Source: Cristatella mucedo
Taxonomy: Eukaryota; Bryozoa; Phylactolaemata; Cristatellidae
Direction of reading: 5' to 3'
Length of the DNA: 60,000 nt
Assembly: GCA_009760855.2 (NCBI GenBank)
Contig: WPIO01000054.1
Span: 2,643,501 to 2,703,500 of the forward strand
Shown here: piece by piece, positions 39,009 to 50,501 of the stretch
Position numbering within the stretch: the stretch's first letter is position 1
Layout: each line of letters begins with the position of its first letter
The notes under the pieces: model-generated
The model's database searches: none
What the model was told of the DNA's origin: nothing
What the model saw: the letters and a program-made list of their open reading frames with translations, nothing else
Program-made: the position numbers and the translations under genes

Positions 39009-39893
39009 GATTTGAATCAATTAGATGTTGTTATTTGATGCAAACCGTTGTTTTGGTTCAACGTTATTGTTGATAAATACTGGAAGATTGGCTCGTATTT
39101 AGAGACCTAAAAATCCTATGTCCTACCTATTCAGTGTCGGGTGTGTAAATTATATGCACACTGAAAATCATGAATCTGATAGGCTCTTAATGCCCTCCTG
39201 ACGTGCCTCGTCATGTAACTCTGTGTGAAATATTGTTCCACGATTTCCTAACTCAATTTATTTGAGCAGACAAGTAATGCAACGTTCTGGACTTTACATG
39301 TGATATAGAAAATACGCCCTGGGTTGAGCGATCGTGTGGCTTCCAAGTTTTTGGTGCTTATCGAAATGGGGTCTCGTTTTTAGTTTCTTCAAGCACCTCT
39401 GGACCTACTTATTCAGCATTGGGTACGTACAATATTTTTTTGCACCAAGCACCATATTAGCCATACACTTGACGACCGTACGACCTACTTGGTCGCTTTG
39501 ATCGTAACACAAGACCGCTCTCTGTATGCCATTATGTTTCGACCTTTAGCAACGTGGTCTTTGAATGGGCTGAAATCTACATGTCCGATCATGCAAATAT
39601 TCTGAAGAGCAAGAGAAAAGAAAAGTTGATTGCTTCTAAAAATGAATGACTCCAGTGAAAGATTTATTAGTTTTACAATTGAACTGCGTGCAGTACCCAC
39701 TCTGACAAAAAATCATTTAATGATGAATGGGATTGACCGTAACTTTATTTGTACATTTAGTGCCATGTTGCAGTTGAAAAACTAAAAAAATGGGAGCTCG
39801 TCTTTTTATAATGGAAGCATTTTCATAAAAAAGAGCTCGCTCGACCTATCAATTTGCAGCTTTTACCCTAAATGACAAATGGCCATGGTAATT

Positions 39894-41645
39894 GAGAAAA
39901 GATCCTGCTTATTTGTCAAGTAAATAGGCCGAGAAAATTCTAGCCTTACTAACCAGTCCTAGACTACAATTTTGAAGGGATGTCACTTGCTTACAATCAT
40001 TGACAGATTGTTAGGAACGGCTAAAAATACATCTGTAACACCATGTCTAGTTGCATTTTCAGTGCCGATCATAACGCTTTGCTACTACAGAGGGGACGCC
40101 ACTTCCATATGCTTTGTTCTCGCGGGATTCCGTAGTTAAACATATCTTTCCGATATGAGTTTTCAGCTAGTAAGATTTTATTAGGCATTAATAAAAAGAG
40201 ATTGTAAAAGCACGACAATAGTCCTATGCATTGTAATTAATGCTGTTAATAAAATTATTTAACATGACAAATTGCCTGCGAAAAAATGACCCGCTAATCT
40301 AAATCAGATACAAAAGTGGCGATGCGACTCAGCTAGGTGGTACTGCGGCCGAGAATTATGGATTGTCTTATGTCCATTTCTAGAGAATTGCAAAAAATAA
40401 TTGCAGGCCTCTAAGCTGTAGATGTTCCTAAATTAAAAAAAATTGAGCTAGAATGTGTGTTTTGCTGTTTTTAAACTAATGATTTTCACTACTTTCTCAT
40501 GTTTTTAGACTTCACAACCTCAACAAGTCCTGCATCGTCAGCATTGGGTATGACGTAGCTTGTATGCACGCCAACTCGAGCGTATACTGTTGTTGCTAAA
40601 GCATTAATTCCCCTTAAGTGCCAGGCTAAACCAAGTAGGATTTAGAAACGGGAATGACGAACGCTCTCAATCAGCTATTCCTGCATATCTGATATTAATT
40701 GTGCCAGAATACGCCGTATCTGGTCAAAAAGAGACCTTTCGCTAGACGACTGCATAACCTAAACAGTCTAGTCTGCCTTTAAGCTACACAACATAGCCTA
40801 AATTCGGGCTTGTTTAGACCGGGATATCACAGTTAATATGCACCATGCATTCGTGACATCCTGTTTTTTCATTTGTAACGCATCGCTTGCTGGCCTAATG
40901 GCCAGTGCAATCAGGCGCCTACAGCGGGTATACAACTCTGCAGCTATACTTGTTTGTGGTACGCGTCGCAGCCACAGCTCAAAATTCTCACCGACCCGTA
41001 CTAGCTCCGAGTCCAACACCGCATAGACTTTGAGGTTTTTGACACTCACTGTTAGGTCCATAAATACTCTGGCGAAAGCCTACATGTCAGATATAATCCC
41101 CCCAGGCTAATCATTGTACCACCTGCGTTTCGCAAACTAACTGTTTACCAATACCCAATACTAGTCTTAAATTCTTAGGAGACCATACCATAAGTTCGCA
41201 TGCTTAAAAAGCCAGCGAATCACCCACGAGCTGCTTTAAGACATCTTAAGACTAGTCCTCATTAAGAAAACGCGTCCATTTATCACGGGTATATATCGCA
41301 AGAAAGAGGAAGTAAAAATAAGTGTTTGATATCAATTAAATTGATGTTATGATTTGATTCAAACCGTTGTTTTGGTTCAACGTTGTTGTTGCTAGTTACC
41401 GGAAGATAAGCTCGTATTTAGAGTCCTCAAAAATCCTATGTTCTTCCTATTCTGCGTCGGCTGTGTAAATTACATGCACACTGAACATCCTGAATCTCCG
41501 AGAGGCTCCTAATGCCCTCCTGACTTGCCTCGTCATGTGACTCTGTGCGAAATATTGTTCCGCGTTTTCTTGCCGCAATTTATTTGAGCAGACAAGTAAT
41601 GCAGCGTTCTGGACTTAACACGAGAGATTGAACAAATGCTCTTGG
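39894..41645 (+). repeat. Right-edge part-unit 10, strongly diverged
   Basis: Corresponds to about 5700-7450 of unit 1 with many substitutions and small indels. Landmarks kept are CCGAGAAAATTCTAGCC, GGATGTCACTTGCTTAC, GAATTATGGATTGTC, the L2-like fragment (40841-41328) and the GAGCAGACAAGTAATGCA block (about 41586). It is older or less corrected than units 1-9. Confidence 0.85.
40841..41328 (+). pseudogene. L2-like RT C-terminus in right-edge part-unit 10
   Basis: The most distinct array-related copy. The frame at 40838-41026 reads HHAFVTSC, ASLAGLMASAIRRLQRVYN and SAAILVCGTRR. This is closer to intact CR1/L2 proteins (VTSRLDYCNSLL, IRRLQRVQNAAARL) than the copies in units 1-9, and suggests that this edge kept older sequence. 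Confidence 0.75.
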
Positions 41646-41654
41646 CTGAACGTC

Positions 41655-41866
41655 GTACCACCTGCTATTCGGTAACTAACTGTTTACCAATACCCAATAC
41701 CAGTCTTAAATCCTTAGGAGACCATACCTTTAGTTCGTATGCTTCCAAAGCCAGGGAGTCATTCACAAGCTGCTTTAAGACATCACAAGAGTTGTCCTCA
41801 ATAAAAAAGCGAGACATTGCTCACAGATATTTCGCTCTCGAAAGAGGAAGCAAAAATATTCTTTTG
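41655..41866 (+). pseudogene. L2-like RT 3' end in part-unit 11
   Basis: An open stretch (41636-41872) reads TNCLPIPNTSLKSLGDHTF, then SCFKTSQELSSIKKR, matching the end of CR1/L2 RTs. It directly follows the preceding part-unit and is a second, truncated copy. Confidence 0.72.
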
Positions 41867-42190
41867 ACTTGATTAAAATTGATATTATGATTCGATTCAA
41901 GTCGTTGTTTCGGTTCAACTTCACAGCTGCTTGTCACCGAGAGATTAGCTCGTATTTAGTGTTTTCAAAAATCCTATGTCCCACCTATTTAGTTTGGGAT
42001 GCGTAAATAATATGGACACCGAAGATTATGAATCTGATAGGCTCCTAAAGCCCTCCCGACAAGCCTCCTCATATAACTCCTTCCGAAAAAATGTTCCATG
42101 TTTACTTAGCACAATTTATTTGAGCAGAAGCGTAATACTACCGACTGGACTTTACAATATCGATGGAAAAAACGTTTGATAATTTATAAA
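41655..42190 (+). repeat. Right-edge part-unit 11, diverged
   Basis: A second copy of the unit part equivalent to about 6930-7770 begins directly after CTTGGCTGAACG with CGTACCACCTGC. It repeats the L2-like end (NCLPIPNTSLKSLGDH) and the downstream block with some losses, and fades out near AATGAATGACAACG (about 42190). This is the right limit of recognisable array sequence. Confidence 0.75.
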
Positions 42191-43552
42191 AATGAATGAC
42201 AACGCAGAGCTTTTTATTAGACATGCAAGAGATTTGCGTATAAAACGTACTCTAATACAAAATTAATTTAATGCAAACATCGTAATTTTCTTTCATCGAT
42301 TAGAGAAACATTGTACTTATGAATAAACAGCAAATGTTGTGTCATCTTGGATATTCATTTGCAAAAAGTACTCATACTTTACCGGGTTGCTGTTTTTACT
42401 TCTATGAAATTTTTGAAGCAATGACTCTAAACGCCATTTGATGCCCTCAAATAATTAAAACTGAAATTTTTTAGCAGCAAATTTTTCTCACCTGAAGGAA
42501 AATTCAGCGTAAACGAAAAGCCACTTGGCCAAACAAATTTTCCCTACCTTATGCGGTTCTATCCGTGTGGTTTCAAGCTCACGATATATTCTGCTTGGCA
42601 AGATAGGCCATTTAAGCACAATCCACGTCTTAAATTGAAGTCAGAGAAAGAGAGAGAGAAAGAAAAAAAGAGACAAAGAAGAAGAGGGCGAGTGAGCCTC
42701 TGACTGATTTTTGTGGTTTTTTTATGAAAAACCGTAAAGTGCAAATACAAGGTCTGACATGTTTTGATGTACGTTTGAATAGGTGTGTGCTCGATCCAAA
42801 CTAAGATTTGTTAAAGGAGCATTACAAATTACAAATAATACGGATTTTCACTATTCTTAGGCAGTGCACAGAGAATTAGCAGGCAACTCTCTAAAGTTAA
42901 CTGCAAAAGCTTTTAGAGTCATGTAAGTCAGGCCAAAAAAACTTATTTGTGTGATCATTTGTTTGATGGCTTTAAACAAGAGTTTTTAGAAAGTTGTGTT
43001 CGCTGAAATGCGCCATGGAAATTTAGACTCATTGGCTCTATCTAAATTGCTCACTTCAAACACTTGGAGGAGAAGAGTTATCAATGGGAAATTGAAATAT
43101 TGCAATTTATCATTGTGGTTTTATATGTAAACATTATTAATAAACTTAAAAAGGTTTAATCATTGGCTTTAAACTATTTACTTGAGGCCTTTAGCAGTTC
43201 CAAATTTTTCTAAATATCTCAATAACAAAAATTGATAGGTCGTTAGGATATCTTATCCCGTAGTTTTAAAATGAAAATTCAACAATTATAATGCACTTGA
43301 TAAAGCGCCCTCAGAAAACTCAATCTCTGTCTAGGCGCTTTAAATTTGCTGCTTAGGGAAATGCAATTGAATGGTGAGTAGAATCATGCTTAGTAAACAA
43401 ACATTGTGAATAACACGTTTTTAGGTGACATGCATAGTGTCAGCATGCAAATGTGGTTTGTGGCAGCATGCACAGTGTCGATACCTATGAGCACATGCAA
43501 GACGAATCACTGGGACCCACTAAATGCTGTCCTAAATAGGTGAGTTCCTATA
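42191..43552. other. AT-rich spacer, no gene
   Basis: Between the array edge and the minus-strand L2-like pseudogene I see no coding frame with family motifs. A GA-rich tract lies at 42641-42692. GCATGC-containing words recur around 43430-43490. Confidence 0.55.
42641..42692. repeat. Imperfect GA-rich microsatellite
   Basis: GA and GAAA repeats such as GAAAGAGAGAGAGAAAG, purine on the plus strand. Confidence 0.75.
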
Positions 43553-45110
43553 TTATTTTAAATTGTGGTCAAGTCAGGGGATGTTCTGACGCCAGTCGGG
43601 AGGGAGTTCCCGGCATTTGGAGCATACTAACTAAATGCACGGTTTCCACAGGATTTGAGGTTTGTACGAGGTATTGGTAGACTGTTGAATTAAAAAAAGC
43701 AGGTGGTACGATGCTTGGCCTGGTGGGGGAGTAGATCTGAGAGATAGGCTGCAGCCAAAAAAAGAATGAAGAGACCTACAAGGGAGCAACAAAACCTTGA
43801 GGTCAATCCGTTGCTTGACTAGTAGCCACTGCAGGTCGTCGAGAAATAGTGTGATGTAGCGACTGCGACGCTTACGAAAGAAAGGCCGAGCTGCTGAGTT
43901 TTGCATCAGCTGCAATCGCTTGATCCCACATGCCGGTACGCCAGTAATCAGCGAGCTGCAGAATTCGAGACGGGATGTCACGAATGCATGGACTAACTTG
44001 CACGTGGTATCCTTATATAAACAAGACCAAATTTAGCAATGTCATGTAGCTGAACGTACGCAGATTTGACTGTCAAGTTGATGTGGTCGTCTAACGAGAG
44101 GTCACTTTGGAACATGACCCCTACATTTTGAGCTGATTAAACAGGAGATATGCTGGCAAAGCCAATTTTGGGCGTCAGCCTTTCTAATTTATGAATCAGA
44201 CTGGGTTTGACCGTAACTAGTAAGTTAGTTTTATCATCGTTTAGTTTTAAATTTTTCTGTCATCCACTTGCTCATATCATCAATACATGCAGCAAGTGAG
44301 TTGAGAGGATTTGAGGTTCTCGAAGTCTGGGAGGGATTGAGCAAAGATATAACTAAGTGTCATCCGCATAGAAGTAAAAGCCTTGAATATGCTTGGCCAT
44401 CACATCAGCAAGATGGAGAATATAAACCATAAAAGGAATCGGACCTTGCACGGAGCCCTGAGGTACTCCATATCTCAGAGGTACTTTAGATGATCTTTGT
44501 CCATTCACGTCAATACTCTGGAGTCTCTCACTGAGATAGGACCTGGACCATTGCAGAGCAGTGCCAGTGATGCCCATGCGAGATGACAGGCACTCTAGAA
44601 GAACTGTGGGATCGATGGTATAAAAAGCTGCCGAAAGATCAAACAAAACAAGCAGAGAAACTCTACAAATTTCGGCATTCCTAAGTATGCCGTTGCATAC
44701 AATAAGCAATGCTGACTTTGTGGGGTGATTAGCTCTAAAGCCAGACTGCTATTTACTAGAAAGATTTGAAGTTCCGATATATGAGTTCAGCTGGTCTGCC
44801 ACGACCCGTTTTAGTGTCTTTGATGGAAATGATAGGAGAGAGATTGGACGGTAGTTGCTCAAGTTCTCTTGGTCTAGCATTAGTTTCTTGAGAATTGGCT
44901 TGACTGAAGCTATTTTGAAAAGTGCTGGGATATGATCTGAGGCTTATGACATATTAATAATGGTTGTTTTGCAAGGCAACAGCAGATTAATGCAACGTAG
45001 GAGCAGCTCAGTGGGAATAGGGTCCAGACAAATCATCAAAGTAGAGTTTATTTTTTTACAATTAACTTCAATGTCTACTTTTGTTAAGGAAATTTTGAAA
45101 TTTAAACTGT
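43553..45110 (-). pseudogene. CR1/L2-like reverse transcriptase, most of the RT domain, decayed
   Basis: Read on the minus strand, motifs follow in RT order. LDPIPTELLLRCINLLLPC is the start of the domain (about 45030-44970). Then come ALFKIASVKPILKKL and NYRPISLLSFPSKTLKRVV (about 44860-44800). QSGFRANHPTKSALL and LLVLFDLSAAFYTID follow (first catalytic aspartate region), then GVPQGSVQGPIPF and the YADDT box with a stop directly after it (44353-44370). LKLNDDKTNLLV, VTSRLEFCSSLITGVPA, IKRLQLMQNSAARP and LLVKQRIDLKVLLL lead into a frameshift near 43690, after which LKSCGNRAFS and NSLPTGVRTS mark the C-terminus. Stops interrupt several blocks (for example STOP-QSGFR). The family cuts a target and copies its RNA in place; this copy is inactive. 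No endonuclease domain is visible upstream. Confidence 0.9.
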
Positions 45111-47095
45111 CTGCCCATTAGAGTCTGCATGGAACAAATAAACCTAACATCAGCCTAAAAACGTTACGAGTTGGCCAAATGGAGCCAAAAAGCAGCGGCT
45201 GCTGAAAATGATTTTGAGCCAGTTTAAGAAGAGTCCGTCTTTTTCGAATTTGTTGCTCAATGATGAAAGGATAAAGGGTGTTTAGACAACTTATTCCGTG
45301 GAGTAAAATGTTGATGGTAAAATGGTGGCATACTGTAATAACTACTGGTAGACATAAAAGCCTTCTTTTGGTTCCGGCTTCGACTATCTGAGTACAAACT
45401 ATAAGATATCACTATACCACTACACTCTCTTAACTTTAAGGAATCACTATATCACTACAACCACATTAAGTTCTCAATATTTACGTTCACCGTATTTCCA
45501 GATTTTCAAGTGCAAATTTCAAACTTGTGGAACAACGGAGTCACGATTAACATCAACCTGCCTGTTTTGAAACCAGCAAACGTGGCTAACTATAAAATTA
45601 CACTGCCTTGCTCACTTTCATCCATAGATTCGGTAAGAAATGCGATTGTAATAAATTGCCTAAGATGTCTGTACAAAATCGATGCCAAAATCCTAACGGT
45701 AAATTTTCTCTTCAGCCGCTTCCGTCTTATTATTTTTTTTCAGATTTGGTATTCCGACCTTGCGTCAGTGTCTCAGCTGTCTAGTGGCGTTTTCGTCGCT
45801 CAGCAAACCGGTTGGCAGCTCGGCCACTCCTCACTAGGATTCAACGCCGCTTTTCCCGCCAATACGTGTCAATCGCTTACCTCGAACAATGTACACGTCT
45901 CCCAGCTGTAGTGGCAACGAAAGATTTCATAAAGGAGCTCATCGCAGCAGTCAGTGGCATGAGAATAGCAGTGAGCGATGATCAGTCACAAGAATGGGAC
46001 GGCGATTCAGCAGAAAGCGGGAGAAAAGAGTCGCTGTAATGCTCAAACTGCTCTCTTCAGTTACATCGACTAAAATCTAACGAGCGACAGGTTTCGGATG
46101 CCTTCAAAAACGACTGCTTATCACCACAACACGCTTAAATTGTTTTAACGGTATATATTTCCTCAATGCCTGTGATGAGATTGCATTATTTATGTAAAGA
46201 ATTGGAAAGCTTAGTGAAAATATATTGCTTATTCAGCAGCATTGGCTTACTGGAATAGAAAAACTGGCAAGCAGGCAAACAAACCGAAACGGTAATATTT
46301 TCATTTTATTAGTCTGATGATATTTCAAATCAATACCAGCTTCGTAGCTAAAATTTATCAGCAGCTATGTGTCGTAAATGGCTTTTTGAAAAATGTAAAG
46401 TGGCGGTTGCTTTGCGTTGGATATCTGGAAGACTTTTGTTTTCCACAAATGAATCGACCTATTTGAGGCTCAATGCCGATGTACAGTCTTCGTTGCTTAT
46501 GCTGACACTGCAGTCGAATCACAAGCACACGGTCCTAGATCTATGTTTACTTAAATGAACAAAATATTTTTAAATGGTTTTAATTATATTTAAACAATAA
46601 ATTAACATTATCCGTGTTTATTCAGTCAAAGTGAGAAAGTCAGTTTGACCGTCCGTCATATGGCGAGATGACGACCAGTACTTTTGGGAGTGGCATGCTC
46701 CTGAAGACTAAGTTCATGCAAAGTATCGTAAAGACTCCACAAAGTGAGTCCACATGCACCGAGCTCTAGTAGTTACGGGACTCCGAAAAGCCTATTCATA
46801 AATGTTCAACGTATTCTAATGCTCGTAGTCATATATTACACAATTAAACAACCATTTATTTACACAATTATATATTCACGTAATTATACAATTCCTAATT
46901 CCTAGTTTTGGGTGCTGGTAATTTCGATCGTAATTCTTGTTCGGCATCTCTTCTGATGAGGTTTACATTGTCTATCAGCGTCACGTCTAGCCGTTGCGAA
47001 TGAGAGCTAAAGAGTAAGCAGTATCTGAGTTTAAATGTCTTTATGAATCTCCGCCTGCAAATCTCCGAAAGGCTCACAGACACTAGTGGCTGTGA
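45111..47095. other. No recognised gene
   Basis: Two overlapping frames lie here (45510-45911, 133 codons; 45812-46039, which starts at TTG). Neither shows a known domain or conserved motif, and a pyrimidine tract ending in TTTTTTTTCAG at 45743 inside the first frame resembles a 3' splice site. A small exon cannot be excluded, but there is no partner exon or homology to support one. The rest shows nothing. Confidence 0.4.
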
Positions 47096-47620
47096 CACTG
47101 TAGATTGTCTATGGCACGAAAGGTCTGAATGATTTTCGGCGACGATTTCGGCGTTGCAGCGATGTGAGCGATGGGTTGTGAGTTTAGAAGCTGAGAAAAC
47201 TTGTCCGTGCTGGCCCTATGAGCTTTTCTGATTAGCCAACTTGACAATGCTAGGACTGCCAGCTCAGCTGATGAGATGATCAGCCCATGCGTGACACTGC
47301 GAGCACCGAGAACGAGATGGTCTGTGCATACTGATAGGAGTAAAAGCAAAAGCTACAGCCATCCCGTTGCTTCGATCAAAGTTCTCCTCATGTTATGCTC
47401 TCATTCCTTTGGCTGTCAAGTAACTGCGGAAGTTTTCACACATTACTGTATCCGGCCAGGGTCAGGATAGCAATCGTGCTTCAACCAGAAAATTAGGACT
47501 TTGCTTGTCTCTGCACAAATATAATGTCAGGCTATTGAGGTATGCGTAAATATTCACGAATCAGTGATGAACGTAATTTATTATTAATTAATTAATAAAA
47601 AAGACAAGCACACGAACCGG
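47096..47620 (+). repeat. Dispersed repeat C, 5' section, copy 1
   Basis: Matches 57125-57700 in order. Examples are CGTGCTGGCCCTATGAGC against CGTGCTGGATCTATGAGC, CACACATTACTGTATC against CACACATTATTGTATC, and GCTTGTCTCTGCACA against GCATGTCTCTACGCA. In both places the next recognisable segment is the C 3' section, so the two sections probably form one element. Confidence 0.6.
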
Positions 47621-47984
47621 ACGGTTTTTTGGAATAAAAATACTTGCAAGTTATTAATTTAACAACACTGATAGTAAAAACTCGAAACCATTAAGTCCGT
47701 TGTAAAACGCTCCGGCCCTGGGATGCACTAGCGTATGCCAAAAATCCAAATTCAGGGAGATATCGAACGGAAAACGAGAAACTTTTGCTTGCTGATCTGG
47801 TCATACTGATGCAGCTGAAAACCTCGAAATGGCGTGTCACCATGACGTATGGTAGCACGATCTTCTGAAAATCTCCATCTTTAGTCGTACGGTTAGAGTG
47901 TGCTAGACATATGATATGCTAGTGAGCAGATATTTCACCACCTTCAAACCAGATTTATTATACAATGACTCAGGAAGCCATACT
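47621..47984. other. Spacer without recognised feature
   Basis: An AT-rich stretch between the two sections of repeat C. It has no counterpart in the 57-kb copy that I can see and may be an insertion here or a loss there. Confidence 0.35.
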
Positions 47985-48033
47985 TACTTTTCCGGCTTTG
48001 GTCGAGGTGTAGTCCTTTGTTCTCATATCAGAC

Positions 48034-48086
<53 letters not shown>

Positions 48087-48122
48087 GAGAGACAGAGAGA
48101 GACAGAGAGAGAGAGACAGAGA

Positions 48123-48176
<54 letters not shown>

Positions 48177-48689
48177 AAGCACGTCACTTCTCAATCATAA
48201 TGACATCTGACGATCTAAAGTGGCTTCGATGCTGGTAACTGAAATTTCCTGACTAATTCCAACGAATTATGCACAGGAGTCCCTGTGAGCTCACAAGGTG
48301 CACATTTGGGCAGTTATCACTACACAGTTTTCAGCGAAGTATCAAAAAGCCTCTCTAGAGCCGAGTTGCACCATTTCCTGTTAGTGGTTTGCCTAGTGAA
48401 GGGATGTCATTGCACAATCAAGGTTTATTTACTAAGCAAATGAGCTGCATTGCTACCAATTCATCTCAAAACTTAGTAGGTCAAGCATCGATAACTGCAT
48501 GCAAACACAGTTGAGTATGTGTATGTGTTGGTTGAATGCAGTACTTGTAAGCTGTGGAAAGCGGGACTACAAAACTAATAGATAACTGGCGGTGAAACAT
48601 GAGCTGCTGCTCTGAAGCAAGGCTGTTGCTAGCAGCATAAATACTAGCTTCTGTATGCAGATTTACAACAAAGTGACACAGGAATCCAA
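47985..48689 (+). repeat. Repeat C, 3' section, copy A (with GA expansion)
   Basis: Directly followed by a second copy (48690-49235). Shared words include GAGCCGAGTTGCA (48358 and 48946, shift 588), TTTATTTACTAAGCAAA and GAGCTGCTGCTCTGAAG. It carries a long GA microsatellite where copy B has only a short GAGAGAG. Confidence 0.75.
48031..48179. repeat. (GA)n microsatellite with periodic C interruptions
   Basis: About 149 bp of GA repeats, interrupted by GACAGA at several places. The six-frame products from this tract (runs of R/E or S/L) are artefacts of the repeat. Confidence 0.97.
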
Positions 48690-49235
48690 GCATAGCTTTT
48701 AGGCTCTGGTCAAGACGTATTTGTTTACCCCCAGTTCAGATTGAGAGAGCATGTGACTTCTAAATCCATAATGACACACGAATACTTCAAGCGCCTTCGA
48801 AGCTGCTAACTGATATTTCTTGACTAATCCTAGAGCTCACATCAGTCACCTGAATTATGCAATACAGTTTTTGTGAGATCACCACGTGCACAATCGAGCA
48901 ATTGTCTATGCAAAACGTTAACCGATGCATCAAAAAGTCTCTCCCGAGCCGAGTTGCAGCATTTGCTGTTAGCGGTTTTTCCAGTGAGGGGTTGTCATGG
49001 CACCATCGAGGTTTATTTACTAAGCAAACAAGTTGCTTAGCTACTGATTCATCTGAAAACTTACGTCATCAAGCAAATCTCAAACTTAATGCAGATGTAG
49101 TAGTGTGCATGCATTGGTTAATGGCGGTACTTGAACCGAGCAGAAAGCTGGACTGCGAAAGAACTGACGATAGGGTGGCGAGCCTGCGAAGCACGAGCTG
49201 CTGCTCTGAAGAAAGGCTACTGCATGAGGGATAAC
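48690..49235 (+). repeat. Repeat C, 3' section, copy B (tandem with A)
   Basis: Starts with TTTTAGGCTCTGGTCAAG, parallel to TTTCCGGCTTTGGTCGAG of copy A, and ends with the GCTGCTGCTCTGAAG block. A third, more diverged copy is at 57705-58050. A frame of 125 codons (48857-49234) has no recognisable motifs and is not kept in the other copies. Confidence 0.75.
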
Positions 49236-49261
49236 TGCGAGCTTAACTGTGGGAGGGATAT

Positions 49262-49290
49262 CTCTAGATAAAGAGCTCCTCTATCTAGAG
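49262..49290. other. Perfect 9-bp inverted repeat
   Basis: CTCTAGATA (49262-49270) and TATCTAGAG (49282-49290) are separated by 11 bases. The hairpin lies in the spacer between repeats C and D. No function is assigned. Confidence 0.7.
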
Positions 49291-49545
49291 CCTCGGCATA
49301 AGATGTGAGCTAATATCCGGTCGTTTTCGTACGTAAAAGCTATGTGGTAATGTAATCAACTCAAACTGTGTGCAATGGTTCGTCCTTTAAAAGGTATTTA
49401 GAAAATATGTAGGAATCAAATCTGGTCTGTCTGAAGCTATTTCTCCCGGTAAAGTTGGCATATGGCTTTTTTGATTCTATAACGGCTGTCTTTTGGAATA
49501 GTTTTTTAAATTTCAACACTCCCTCATTAAGTGATAAATATACAA

Positions 49546-50501
49546 TGTGTTCAAGAATGCTTCCTCAAAAAGAAATCTTTACTGTAGATTAGCTTTCAGG
49601 TCGCAACAAATTCCAGTGTCTCAAAACATGAATTTAGGTATTCCAGAAATTGAGTGTCTGATTACGCCATCTAATTGTTCGAAATAAAAATTAGCTTAAT
49701 TGAATCAGCTTCACGCAGCTGAAACCTATAGCAAAGCCTGAAGCGTCACGTAAAAATTGAAAGTTACAATTAAATCATCTTGCATGGTACTAGTCATGTG
49801 AATTCAAGCTTAATGCATCAGGTCTTTGAATTTTAGGTAATTGCGAATAGATCACCGCGTTCTACGTATAGTCCCCTTGACTTAAGCTCGAAAGCGTACG
49901 AGTGTTAATTTTAGATAACAAGAAGCAATCAGCCGCCGCTGGCTTGCTGAAGCTGCGGCTACACATTAACCTTTTGACCCCGCAGACATGTCTGCCACTA
50001 GTTTTTGAACGACAAAAAAAATTTTTCTTAATGTGAAAAAGGGGTTTTAGATTTACTTGCAATGAATTAAGAAAGGGTTGCGCCGCTCCGCATCTATTCG
50101 CGGCAGCTGGAATGGTTGAATCAATGAGCACTCACTACTGCTTCGAGAAATGCGAGATCATGAAAGAATGGCTGACTCTACTTTTCAGCTAACTGAAGTC
50201 CTTCGCGGCCAGCTGTCTGTCTTGGTATTATACGTCAACCAACATATAAGTAGCCTGCTGCTTATACTAGCGCGTAATAGGTCATAGGAAGAGTAATTCT
50301 AAAGACTCAATGTACGGTGACACTTTTTTGTTGCGGTAGCAGCACAAACGTTTCACGGCGGCTTTCAAGTTGTGCGTAATACAAACACGCTGTTGCACTC
50401 TCGGCTCTCTAGCAGTCAGTCGTACTGTGGCAGGTGCTTCACACTCACACCGCGCGCTTGTCCATGGCTATCTAGGGGACTGCCGCCTGCTAAAAATGTG
50501 G
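49546..50501 (+). repeat. Dispersed repeat D, tandem copy 1 (956 bp)
   Basis: Matches 50502-51997 from TGTGTTCAAGAATGCTTCC at both starts (49546 and 50502) through TTAGGTATTCCAGAAATTG, AGATAACAAGAAGCA, TTTACTTGCAATGAA and ATATAAGTAGCCTGCTGC to GCTATC...GCCGCC at the end. It lacks a 559-bp internal segment that copy 2 has. A 14-bp palindrome GCAGACATGTCTGC lies at 49982-49995. Confidence 0.85.

Larger units (their letters stand above)
36077..39893 (+). repeat. Array unit 9, last main unit, 3' end missing
   Basis: Core type until about 38505, then edge type to the end. The end lacks the AT-rich block: at about 39890 the sequence leaves the GGCCATGGTAA point of the unit (equivalent to about 4060) and resumes at a point equivalent to about 5700, near GATCCTGCTTATT. 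This marks a deletion of roughly 1.6 kb at the border to the next part-unit. Confidence 0.92.
2021..42190 (+). repeat. Macrosatellite array, about 3.98-kb unit, nine main units plus truncated edges
   Basis: The same roughly 4-kb sequence recurs head to tail. Using the GGAATTC that follows CACTGT as phase mark, units start at 4233, 8188, 12169, 16131, 20130, 24122, 28108, 32090 and 36077, giving spacings of 3955, 3981, 3962, 3999, 3992, 3986, 3982 and 3987 bp. A truncated unit precedes them (mark at 2872, spacing 1361) and two decayed part-units follow (39894-42190). Every unit carries a tRNA-like module, an L2-like RT C-terminal fragment and, except unit 9, an AT-rich block. No frame is preserved in a way that suggests protein selection. 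A long-unit satellite is the simplest reading; centromeric or heterochromatic location is only an inference. Confidence 0.97.

Noticed and set aside
4233-39893. rDNA, histone or snRNA gene cluster as the tandem unit
   Set aside because: No rRNA, histone or snRNA sequence that I recognise is present in the unit on either strand.
45510-46039. Candidate host gene (133-codon and 75-codon frames)
   Set aside because: The 75-codon frame starts at TTG and a stop lies just upstream; neither shows a motif or a second copy. Kept only as an unresolved open frame.
47916-48238. R/E-rich and S/L-rich proteins
   Set aside because: They are translations of a GA microsatellite.
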